From contig MDYQ01000257.1 in NCBI GenBank assembly GCA_003024175.1, forward strand, positions 186,001 through 250,000: 64,000 nucleotides of DNA, given 5' to 3'. A program made the position numbers and the translations under genes. Numbering within the stretch: the first letter of the stretch is position 1; every line of letters starts with the position of its first letter. Below the pieces are notes generated by a model. That model made no database searches, was not told the DNA's origin, and was given only the letters and a program-made list of their open reading frames with translations. The DNA is from Planoprotostelium fungivorum (lineage: Eukaryota > Evosea > Variosea > Cavosteliida > Cavosteliaceae). Shown here piece by piece: positions 23,007-34,612 of this stretch.

Positions 23007-26000
23007 TTACAAAAACTTTCTCAGATCCTCCAAAGAAGAGATGACTCCTGCAGCTCCCGATTCGATCAGTCTTCTCGTGGCCAGCTGACTGTTCTTCTCC
23101 TGTGGTGCGAGTATGCCAAGAGAAGAGACACCCGCCCTCGTTGCCGATAGACAATCGTCCGGTGTGTCGCCGATCATGACCGCACGCTTCACCCCTGACG
23201 TCTATATTAACACCGACTCTCTCACGTGAAATCTCACCGAGTTTTCTCAAGGCCAATTGTACGGGTTGGGGGTCTGGTTTGGCGGGAGCGTCTTCCATGC
23301 AGACGATGAGGTCGTCGGAGAAATAGCCGGATAATTGATTGTGTTCGAGGAATTTTCTCGCGTCGCTCCTGGGTCGTCCCGTGACGATTGCGAGTGGAAA
23401 TTTCGACGAAAGATCGGTCAGTAAATCGGCAGCGATGAGACATCTCTCCGTCTTCCACAGACCTTCTCTACCCTCCGTCCCCTGGTAAAATTCCTCGAAA
23501 ATTCTCGTCACCTACGGTCTCGTTGAGATGTCACGTGTGATATCATCGTTACGTACGTCAGATAGAGGTGGGGGGCTGGGCAGGGATTTTGAAAGGAGCC
23601 GTTGGGTCAATACCCAGTCGTTGTTTGCATTTCCCGCCATTTTAGCCTGGGTGATATCTTCGCCTGTCACTTGTACACCCCAGTGTGCAGCGGTATTGAT
23701 GATAGCCTGAGAAGTTGAGCGAAATTTACTCAAAATTTCCAAACCTGACGGTAAGAAGAGGAGACGTCGACCATGACTCCGTCCATGTCCAAGATGATGG
23801 CCTCGGGTTTCAAATGTTTGAACCCCGACGTACGGTACTCCTCCAGGGCGGTGAGTACCGCATCCATCTCCGACATTTTTCCCGCCGAAATTCGAATGAA
23901 ATTCGACAGAGCGGCCGTGGAGAAGTATCGAATCAGAATTCCCCTCTGTCTCAGATAACTGGCCAAGTCCGCAGCGCTAAATCCTAAAACCTACCGTATA
24001 TCATCATCATATCATCCATCTACAACGCACCTCGACCAATACGAAATTCGCCTCGGTGGGCAGGGCCTTCAGCCACGAAATTTTCCCGATTTTTCCGATG
24101 AGATAGTCTCTCGCATCGAGCAGCAAGTCCACCGTAACATTGATGTCCTTGATCTTCTGCAGGGAAATTCGTCCCGCCACATCAGCAGCGATATTCACAT
24201 TGTAAGGTTGTTTGAGTGCCATCATCCAATCTATAACGCTGGGGTGTCCCACGGCGAACCCCAGACGTAAACCGGCCAGACCTGGAGACTTTCAGACCGA
24301 GAGATTTCTGCGAAATTTCTCACCGGCCCACTTGGAGAAGGTTCGAGCTACGACGAGGTTGTCGTAAGTTCGGACGAGATCGAGACTACTCTTCTTGGAA
24401 AATTCGGCGTAGGCCTCGTCGATTACAACGAGACAGTCGAGTTCGGTGCACAATCTTGCCACGTCATCGTTCGGGATGACGTCACCCGTAGGGTTGTTGG
24501 GGGAGGGTAAGAAGACGACTTTTCTCGGAAAATTTCCGGACTTGACCACGGAGATAAACTCCTGGGTGTCGAAGGCAAAACTGAAATTATTTCAGAATTT
24601 CCGGGAAAATTCATGGAAACTCACTCGTTATCACGGCGACGGGGTACGTCGATGATGGTGGCCTTCGAGATTTTTCCGAGAAAATTGTACATGCCAAAGG
24701 TGGGAGAGCTGATGTAGATTGCCTGTGGGTCTACCATACGTATGACAATGTCTAAGATATCATCTGATCCACTACCAGACACGATCCAATCCTCCGGGTA
24801 CTGACAGAATTTCGACAGCTGGCACGGCGTGTCAAGAGAAATTCGGAAGAAAATTCATCACCTCGCTGCGGAGGTGGGTCTGACCGGGATCCGGGTAAAT
24901 GTGTAATTCCGATTTTCCGATAGCGTCCCTGACTTCCTGGTGCGGCCCGTACGAGTTTTCATTTCCGTCTAATTTCACCAAATTTTCCACGGAAATTCCG
25001 ATCTCAGCGGCCACCACATCTAACGGCTTGATGGGCTTGTACCTCTCCAACCGATTCAAATCGTCGCGTAGCAACCGAGTGATGGGACCTAGGGTGGGGG
25101 TGAGGGGGTGGGCTCAAATATTCGTGACGCCGATCGATTTATTCACCTCTCGACGGAGAGAGAGCAGAAGTATCGTTCGGGAGTATCCTCTTAATCGCCG
25201 CGGCGCTGTGTCCGTGTAGTCCTTCCAGCAAAGCCAAGTCCCTCGCATCTCGAGCCAGTAGCTGTACACGTCAGATTGTCGTAAGAGATATCATGACGAT
25301 CGTACCTGAGAGGAGGCGGCGTCGTCGACGTAAATGAAAGTTCGGATTCTCAAGAAAGTGAAAACGGATAAACCACCGGAATTTCTCGCCGTGGCTCCAG
25401 TGGGAAGCACGTGATTCGGACCGGCTCCGTAATCTCCCAACACCTGTGTACGTAAGTTGAAATTTCCGCATCTACAACGAACCTCTCCCGACAAGTGCCC
25501 GATGAACAACCCTCCGTAGTGACGAAGTTTCTTCGAATATTCCCAGGCGTCAGCGGTGTGGACCTACTGGCGTCAGTCCATCTACAACGAGCCCGTTTCA
25601 CCTCCAAGTGCTCTGGTGCAACGATGTCAGATACTCTCGCCGCTTCGTCCAGATCTTTACAGATCACAGTGAATCCATTCTTCACGGCCTGTCTGGCGAT
25701 ATCTGCCGTGGGCAACACCTGTCCCACATCACCACCAGTTCTCCACAAATTCTCCACGAGATCTCCCACCTCCAATTGTCTCGTGATCTCGTCGTCCACT
25801 TGATCGGCCATCAAGGAAGAGGTGGTGATAAGTATCGGTCTTGCATCGGGATCGTGTTCAGCTTGTGCCAATAGATCTGCAGCCACTGTAGATGGATCTG
25901 CCGTATCATCTGCGATGACGAGACATTCTGATGGTCCGGCCAACATGTCGATCTTCACTCTGCCAGATACCTTGATGGGTCAGAGATCTCACGGAGATTT

Positions 26001-28661
26001 CGGAGAAAACTCGTGGAAAACTCACCAGTTGCTTGGCGGCCGTGACGAATTTGTTGCCGGGGCCGACGAGAACGTCGACGGCGGGAATTTCTTCGGTGCC
26101 GAATGCGAGAGCTCCGATGGCTTGGGCTCCACCTTGTACGTGTGAGTACGGAGAAATGATGGAAATCTCGTGGAAATCTCACCGACGCACAAGAGAGCAT
26201 CGGCTCCCGCCAAGTGAGCCGCGGCGATGGTGACGGGTGCCGGTCTGGGAGATGCCACCCACACCTTTTACCGTCAGAATCCATCTATAACGAGCCACTC
26301 TCACCTGCTTGACTCCCGCTACCCTCGCCGTGATGGCTGTCATGAGAACAGAGGACGGTAATGGAAATCTACCCCCCGGTGCATAGCAACCAGCTCGCTC
26401 GCAGGCCTCCACGGTGTGACCCGCCTTACCTCCCTCAATATTTGTCGTCAAATCCTTCGAAATTCAGAAAGGTTCGTTGTAGATCGATAACATTACCGTG
26501 ATGCAGTTCCTCTGGCTCTGCGCGAATTTGCGAATGCGATCTGCGGTTCTCTTCAGTGTATCTTGTTGCTCCGAGGGTAGACTATCAAAGACTCTCTTCA
26601 TCTCTTCGGGGTACACGATGAATCTCTGACGTCATATTACATCATCTACATAGGTCACGTGACCCACCTGTCCCTCTTTGATGTCACCCAGCCGAACGGC
26701 GTGCTTCAGTAGGGCAGCTTGACCGTGTTTCGCGACATCGTCTACGATATCTCTGGAAATGGCCAAGACCTTTTCGTCTAGCGGATCGTCCGCGGCGGCC
26801 GAAACTTCCGCGGGGGTCAAGAGTCTCAATTGGCGAGTTGTAGTCGGCTGAATCTCCTCCAATTTTCTCGCTTCTTCCCTCGAAATTTCCGTGACGGGTG
26901 GTGCCTGTACAACTTTCGCATCCCCCGCCCTCCTCGTTACCTAGACGACCAGTGAGTCACCTTCACGTGACATGAACACGGTAGGTACTGTGAAACTCAC
27001 TCTCATAGATCTCAGATCTAAATGTCTCTCTATGTCTTTGAGGGTAGCTCCCTTCTTCACTGCCGTTACCATGGCAAAATAGATGACGTCAGCCGCTTCC
27101 CACGCCGCCTCCGCAGCATCCTTCGCCGTCATCAATTCTTCGGCCTCCTCGAACAATTTGGACCTATCTACAATCAGCCAGTCCCAATTCGTCTCTCCCG
27201 CCACCTCAAGAGTGCGTCGTCGCGGAATAAACGATTCGTGTAAGAGCCTTCGGTGGGATTGTTCAATCGATCTACTAGTGTCTCTTCTAATTGAGAGATG
27301 CCGCTGTTCACTCCACGGCCGAAACACGATCTCTTCTCTCTGTGGCAGAATCCTCTTCCGTTCTGGTGAACGACGAAGCACACGGAGTCACGATCGCAGT
27401 CGACCTGAACGATTCAGAGAGTGAAATTTCGTCGAGATTTCACCTCGATTCGAAGGAGATCTTGTGTGGCACCGGATGTCTCTCCTTTTCTCCACAGACC
27501 TCGATTTCTAGATTGGTAGACTCCCTTCATCGTCTTCACCGACTCCACAATGCTCTCTCTGCTCGAGTACACCTGAAATTTCGTCGACATTTCGTGTGAG
27601 AGGGTGACGTCACCTGTCCCAAAAGTTTGCGACTCTCGTCGACGACTACGGTGGTGAAGAGACCGTCTGGGCGGTCTGTCTTGATCGTGGCGGCAATAGC
27701 TTCTCCCAAGTCCATGCGGTGAGTGTACAATGCCATTCCAACCTGTCGTATGACGTTAAATGACGTCCTCGAGGAGAGCGTTGTAGATTTATGAAATTTT
27801 GGGAAATTCACCTGGGCTTCTATACCCATGGCGTCCAATTTGGCCACGTCATCGACTGTGGTTACGCCTCCAGCTATCGTGAGATCTACACCGCATGCAC
27901 TGGCCTTCAGTTTCTCTACAAACGACCAATCTAATCCTACTCCACGTCAGACGTGAAATTTCGCCGGAATCTCACCTTCCATCCTGCCCTCTCGCTCGAC
28001 GAGCGTTACGAGGAAACCCGATACGTACGGTGACAGCTCCTTCATTCTATCAAACACTGACACGCCGGTCTTTGTCGTCCATCCCTTCACTACAACCTGC
28101 CACGATCGTCAGATCATCGTCACATCGCAATCGTGTGATCGATCACCTCTCCGTGGACGGCATCGAGCGCTGCCACAACTCTCTCTCGCGGTAACTGCCG
28201 TAAGACTTCCACGGTAGCTGCCGTCCCCAAGACAACTTTGGCGGCGCCCAAGTTGAGCCACTCGATGGCGGACTCGACTGATCGTATTCCACCGCCAACT
28301 CTACAATCTGCCAGACGAAGTAGGTCTATGATGGTGTCTCGGTTGTTGCCGCGGCCGAGAGCCGCATCTAGATCGACGACTGGATGATGGTCAGTGATTT
28401 GTCTCGATGGAGAAGAGTTGGCAGACCTGCTATATCGCCGGCAACACCGAAACGCTTGGCAATGGGTCTGGGATCACCAGCATCGACTTTGAGTTCTTCT
28501 ACCTGATGTCAGGGGTTAGCAACGTTCGTTCATTGTTAGCACTGTGAGAGGAGTTCTATCTGCGCCAAAGATGAAGATCATGTCGGAGGAACACTCACTT
28601 TCCCACCAACGAGCTGAACGGCGTGGCCATTCAGGAGATCGATGGACGGTATGATAGGCAT
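23007..28661 (-). CDS. Six-domain histidine biosynthesis protein: HisA-HisI-HisE-HisD-HisC-HAD
   Basis: One reading frame runs through about twenty short introns; I checked the domain junctions. HisA (28.66-27.7 kb): [42 protein letters not shown]. His[50 protein letters not shown]. His[23 protein letters not shown]. HisD (26.93-25.14 kb): [48 protein letters not shown]. HisC (25.09-23.85 kb): [37 protein letters not shown] with the PLP Lys. HAD (23.8-23.0 kb): [30 protein letters not shown]. HisE-HisD joins in phase 0 and HisD-HisC in phase 1; HisC-HAD junction lies inside one exon. Together these give steps 2, 3 and 4, the aminotransferase and dehydrogenase, plus a candidate histidinol-phosphate phosphatase. 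HisG, HisB dehydratase and HisF/H are absent. Estimated length is 1,550 residues. Confidence 0.9.
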
Positions 28662-28983
28662 TGCTTTAGGTGTGTATGGATATAGAGGTTGTGCGTGTGT
28701 GTGCTGTCCTCTTCGTTTGATGTGTGGGGGCACGTGGATTTTGTAGAGTTCTGGAGACAAATTTTTCCGAAGGACCGAAGAATTCCGCGGAAATGGACTC
28801 GTCAACCGTGACATCCCAGGAATTTCAGCCTCTACAACGCTCATCTTTGTCATTTTATACATATGCACTCAGCCTGTTGCCGCAGTACGACGGTCGATCG
28901 GTGTGAGTGCTTTTCATAAAATCCTCCATCTGTGAGCCGTAAGACACACATCGTCACAAGTCAGTGGCATCAACTTGTATCTG
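28662..28983. other. Upstream region of the histidine gene
   Basis: Holds the 5' leader of the HisA-to-HAD gene. It includes CCTCTACAACGCTC near 28.83 kb and GAAATTCC/GAATTCC-type motifs like those in introns, so a leader intron is possible. No Gcn4-type TGACTCA site noticed. Confidence 0.35.
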
Positions 28984-29301
28984 TTATTCACAAGGACAAC
29001 AATCGTTTTCCAATGAAGAAGATTTCATCGTCTCTATTACCACCGAAAACTTTCCCACCAATTCCTGGGGGTATCGCGTAACCTGGTCAGCAACTGACAT
29101 GTGTGACGCACTTTCGAAATGATTCAAGTCTAAATCCATACGCAGTTCTATCCCTCCTCTCGATGATCTGACTCTGTGTATCATACAACTGGATAGAATA
29201 TCGTTGTTGTCTAATAGGTCCTCTTTACCGTCAAAAGTGTCCTTCAGTGTAACGATGTCAAACAAAATGACAGACAAGCTCTGTACGCCCGACCCGCACA
29301 T
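28984..29301 (-). CDS. Possible intronless small protein, 105 residues
   Basis: Uninterrupted frame from MCGSGVQSLSVILFDIV to ENDCCPCE. Sequence is acidic with a conventional composition (DGKEDLLDNNDILSSC, YPQELVGKFSVVIETM). It starts 43 bases from the start of the divergent LRR receptor gene. No family recognised and no splice support, so it may be a chance frame. Confidence 0.35.
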   Translation of the reverse strand: MCGSGVQSLSVILFDIVTLKDTFDGKEDLLDNNDILSSCMIHRVRSSRGGIELRMDLDLNHFESASHMSVADQVTRYPQELVGKFSVVIETMKSSSLENDCCPCE

Positions 29302-29343
29302 TCACAGAGACAACGAAAGACCCCGAATCCAACGGAACAGAAC

Positions 29344-32300
29344 ATGAGGTGGCTCACGTTGGTTGTATTCCACATACTTGTATACGTTGTCTTAAATGCG
29401 AGTGGTCAATCATTAAGTCAATCTGTTCCAGTCCTTCAACGCTTCTGGTCTACTCTTGGAGGTAAGACAATCCCATCCAACGATAGGAAGGATTGTTGAC
29501 TCATTTTGCATCAGGTCCTAGCAATCAATGGAATGGACAGAATGTGAGTCGCATGACTTTCGCTGAAATGACTGAATGAGATAGCCATGTGACTCGTCAA
29601 ATTATGTCGGCATTCAGTGTGCCGCCGACGGTCAACATTATACCATATTCCTCTCCAATTTGAATCTGAATGGGAAGATCATCGACGACATCGGAAGCCT
29701 TGGAACCCTAGTCACCTCCATCTCCTTAGATGGCAACGTCATATCAGGATCACTTCCAAACAGTCTCTGCGACTTGACTTCGCTCTTTCATTTCAGTGCT
29801 TCCAGGTGACCATCGTGGTGCATTCATCATCTTTAACTTTACATCAGCACTGGCCTCACTGGATCCATTCCCACTTGTATAGACAACATGAAAGCTTTGG
29901 GTGAATTATTCCTCGACTCGAATTCTCTTAGTGGCTCCGTGAGTTAAGGTCACACGTCCATCGTTCTCAATCATCATCAGATCCCCTCCGGCATCGGCAG
30001 TCTGTCTTCACTCCAGGCCTTCACAGCCATGTCCAATCAACTCACCGGAGGCATTCCCACCTCTATGCAAGGATTGACGAACCTCACGAAACTCATGCTG
30101 ACTGGCAATCGATTGAGTGGCAGTCTACCCTCTATCTTCTCTACCTTGACTTCTCTCAGCATCCTTCACTTGGTAAGATCTCATCTCTTCATCATCATCT
30201 ATTCCGGATCCTTTTATTTTCATTTATTTCTCTTCAGAACGGGAACCAATTCACAAACGATCCTCCCTCTAGCCTGTGGAGTATGGTACGTACACCGTCA
30301 CGATATTTCACTGAAAACTCTTCAGAAGAGCCTCACCGAACTGGATCTGTCAGTCAATCAATTGACGGGCAGCATCCCCTCTTCTATCGGCGTCATGACG
30401 AACCTGAATGTGAGACATCTGATTTCATATAGAAGACATCAAGTGAGACGACTTCAGTTGCTATCATTGAACAACAACGGATTCACCATGTCTATACCCA
30501 CCCAATTGGGTGACCTCACTGCACTCTTCTACCTCAACTTGGGGTGAAATTTCCTCGAAATTCCATCCACTCACGCAACGTCAGTTACAATTCTCTCAGC
30601 GGAACGATACCCTCGTCCCTTCTACAACTCGCCAATTTAAAAGTGCTCAACTTACGCCAGAACCATTTGAGCGGAACGATACCCAACTTTCCCCTCCTCC
30701 CCTCTCTCACCTCCATGGACGTGTCCGTCAATTCTTTCACTGCCTTCGACAACAGTGCCTCTATATCGAATCCACAGACGTCTCCTCTTCTATCGGTTTC
30801 CATGAGTCAGAACCTCATCGTCGGTGTCGCTCCACTCATCGCGGGAAATTTTCCGAATCTATTATCTCTCGACGTGGGAAGCAATCAACTCATCAGTGGA
30901 ACGTGTCATACGAACATGTCGGCTGCGACTGCACTTCTCATGGGAGGAAATAATTTGACCGAAATTCCTGCTTGCGTCTTGCAGATGAAGAATTTGGCCT
31001 ACCTGGACGTGGGGTGAGAAAATGAGAAAAACGAGGGAAAGTGACTTGTTTCGTTGTAGATTCAATCAATTGAAGACTCTACCTACTCTTCAACTGCCCG
31101 CTCTGAACACGCTCAGCGTACAATGTGAGTTTCGAAAAACAATCGAAATTTCGCGATCGCTGACGTCATCCAGCGAATCAGATCCACACCGAACTCCCAG
31201 ATTTCTCAGGAATTTCCGCCATTTCAACCTTAGTCCTCTCATCCTGCGGCTTCACCGGTCCCATCCACTCCTCCATCTACAACCTGTCATCCGTACGAAC
31301 TCTCGATCTGTCTTCAAATCGATTGAACGGTACCGTGGGGGACTTCAGCTCGCTCACTTCTCTCGTCTCGTTGTACCTCAACGATAATTCTTTCGTGGGA
31401 AATGTCTCCACGACTTTCTGGAGCCTGGGAAATCTGACAACCATCAATCTGGGAGATAATAATGTCACGTGGGGCAATCCTACAGTCAATCCGATCAAGA
31501 CGAATGTGCAGACGGTGACGCTGAGGAACACGAACGTAGGCTACGTACCGAGGACCCTCCTGACGTCAAAATCGATCACGTTCCTAGAGATGCCCAACGT
31601 GGGTATGACTGATTTACCCGATTTATCCGGCATGACCTCCCTATCTACCCTCTTTCTGGTGAGTGATGAGATTTCGACGAAATTTCGAAGCTGACGGACA
31701 CCGTAGGATTACAATCGATTGAGTGGAACCATTCCGAGTTTTTTCTCAAACATGTCTTCCCTACAGACCCTCAGCCTCAACGGTAACGCGTACACTTCGG
31801 GTCTCCAAGTCTTCCTGGGCCCTCGGCCTCCTCGGAATCTCCGCGAACTCCGATTGTACTACAATCAGATCTCCGAGGAAATTCCGAGCACGATCTACCC
31901 CAATTCACTTCAGAATCTCGTCCTGGCCAATAATCCCATGGGAAGTACTTTGAAGAAATCTCTCGGAAATCTCACCCAACTCGTCACGCTTGACATGTCC
32001 GTGTGTGGGCTGCAGGGGAAAATTCCAGGAGAATTATTTGCGCTGCCCAATGTCACACTGATCAATCTCCGTGGTAACCAACTTTCGGGTGATTTGTCGT
32101 GGCCCGCTCGATCGAATCTACAGAGCGTGGACTTGGTGAGTGAAATCTCCGTGAAATTTCACTCAATCGACGCGACAGTCATCGAATGAATTGGGAGGGA
32201 TTGTACCCGATTTCAGCTCGTGGAACGATCTACAATCGATCGATCTACACAACAATAATTTCTCCGGTTTAGCCTCTCCATCGTTACCCTCATCCCTCCC

Positions 32301-34567
32301 TCCATCCAGATGCCTCTTGTACCAAGTTCCATTTTTAGGCTGCGTGCCCATCTACAACGGCTGCAGTTTCTCCAGCTCCATCGCAGCTTGTCCCGTGCCC
32401 ACGACGACTTCCATCGGAAATTCCATCGATTTGTCGGACTTGTACAACAGCAGCTTCACCTTGACCGTCAACCAGGCACAAGTGAGTCCACCCCGTTCGA
32501 TGAAAATTCTGAGAACGATCGTAGAATTTTCTCCAGTCGTCCCTGGGTTCGTCAGACGTGTGTTCATCGAGATTTCTCTGAAATTGATGAGAACAGTTAC
32601 CCACCTTGGTCTCTGCAGTTACCGTGGCCCTGTTACGTCAATACGGAAATTTCAGCATATCTTCCCAGGGATTCTCTCTCGCAGCCAGTACCTTCGATCG
32701 GTCGACTGACAGCGACATCTTAGTGTCTAGCCTCCACGCTTCGGCAGCTGTACCTCCATCCATATTGCCTTCAGCGGTAGATGGTAACAATATCATCACG
32801 ACGTACGCTGATTTTCTCTCAGTTTTCATCGTCTCTTTGTTTACCATAGAACGTAATTCGTTTGAAGACCAAGACAAGAGCTATTCGACGTGAGTGAAAT
32901 TTGAAGGAATTTTTGAGGAAATTCGAGTGAAATGACAACAGTTACGGAGGTGTGGTGGGCGTGTCCGTCTACAATCAGTTGGGTGGAGAAATTTCCATCG
33001 AAAATGCCAGCGAGAGGATCAATATCACCCTGGGACCCTCATCCAAGATTCCCGCCGGAACGAGTGAGTTTGAAATTTGAATCTCCCGCCACTCAATCGT
33101 CTCAGACGCCTCGTGTCTGTACTGGGTAGAGAATAGTTCCAAGTGGAGCAATCGTGGTTGTGACCTGTCAATTTCCCAGGGGAATGCCATCTGCAGTTGC
33201 AATCATCTCACAAATTTCTCCGTCGGCTCACTACAACCTGCCAATCTGATCAACGATTCTCCCGCCAAAAATATCTCTCCCTATCTGATCATCGTCCCCG
33301 TGGTGTGTGGTGTTGTAGTTGTCCTGATCGTAGCCGTTGTAGTATTCCTAATCGTCCGACGCGCGAGGGTGAGTCCATTGCCGATGGATGTTCTGACCAC
33401 ATCAGAGAGGAAAGAATGGATTGTTGACCGATCTCACCCTGAAGAACACTTCTGGCGGGGAAATCGACTTCACATCGATGGTTCATCAGAATTCAAAATT
33501 TGAAATTTGGAGGGGATCGTACGGTGATACCACCGTGGTTGCCATCAAGAAGGCGAAGGAAGAGAGATTTCACAGAGAACTCGTGATGGAAGCCACACGT
33601 TTGAAGGTGAGTGTTTCTATTTTTAGAACCACTGACCGTGACGTAGGCTTTACATCATCCAAATATCATCATGTTCCTCAATCAACAATTCTCCGAAAAC
33701 AGTGAGGAGATACGTAATACGTACGTACTTACGCATAACAGCTGCCCTCTTGGTCGTCGAATGGATGGGCGGTGGAAACCTGAAGAAATTCCTGAACAAA
33801 TGCGACAGACTCGACACTTTGATCTTATATAACATGTGAGATCTTGCTTCCATTCTCATCGTCTCACTCGATTCAGATCTCTGCAAGTCTCCAAGGCCAT
33901 GATGTACACAGCGGCTCAAGGCTTAGTACACACCAGACTATGTGCCGAGAGGGTGATTAGTCAGACGAGAATGAAACTGAACGTGATAGGTGATGTTGTC
34001 ACACGACGACAATGATATCCATGTCAAAGTGGGTGGTTGGTCTAAAAGTGTCACGGAGGGCAGCCCCAGTGAGGACAGTGCCTGTGGTTATTACACCGTG
34101 AGCTCCCCTTCATCACCATCATGATCATCCTGCATCACGATCGTCATCTCATGAGAACAGGCACCCGAAGTCCTGACCGAGAAGAAGCAGAGGTCTTCTG
34201 CTGATGTCTACAGTTTCGGTGTCCTCTTATGGACCATCATGGCAGACGGAACAGATTTCATCAAACCAGGACAAGTTCCACAGGCTGATGCATCGTGGGA
34301 TTCTCACCTCGTCTCCGTCTTTCATCACTGGTGAGATCATCATCATCACGATCATAGACACGACCACATGCTCTAGTCGATGATGATGATGACTGATGTC
34401 GTTTCAACAGCACGAGGAAACATCACGAAGATCGACCCTCTTTCTCCGATGTCACGGCAAGGATCCATTCCTTCTACAGCCACACCACGACATCCAACTT
34501 TGCCGACGCGAAGGATCAAGATTCGTACGGCATAGTCCACTTTCACGAGAAGAAGTGCGATGATTAG
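29344..34567 (+). CDS. LRR receptor with GPS motif, single membrane segment and pseudokinase
   Basis: Signal peptide MRWLTLVVFHILVYVVLNASG, then LRRN-like and plant-style leucine-rich repeats (NQLTGGIPTSMQGLTNLTKL, LTGSIPSSIGVMTNL, LSGTIPSSLLQLANLKVL) through about 32.3 kb. A GAIN-like region ends in a GPS motif at about 33.1-33.24 kb: CLYWVENSSKW..GC, then CSCNHLTNFSVGS with the HLT cleavage triplet. One membrane helix (LIIVPVVCGVVVVLIVAVVV) and an intracellular tyrosine-kinase-like domain follow. VAIK lysine is kept (TTVVAIKKAK), but the catalytic loop reads HTRLCAERVM in place of HRDLxxxNV and the DFG site reads GGW. It should therefore be catalytically dead. The C-lobe is intact (TAPEVLTEKK, SADVYSFGVLLWTI, EDRPSFSDV). 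Many introns carry GAAATTTC motifs. Convergent with the RGS gene, 45 bases between stops. Confidence 0.85.
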
Positions 34568-34612
34568 CATAAATAGAATCTATTTGTTGTCTTTACAATC
34601 TCTTGTCCCTGC

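Noticed and set aside
23007-28661. Bacterial his operon acquired by transfer
   Set aside because: Gene is interrupted by about twenty typical host introns, the domains are fused in frame rather than separate genes, and the HisI-E-D part resembles fungal HIS4 more than bacterial operons.
29344-34567. Plant-type LRR receptor kinase by contamination
   Set aside because: Intron style, intron words and the GPS motif match neighbouring genes, and the kinase lacks plant RLK catalytic features.
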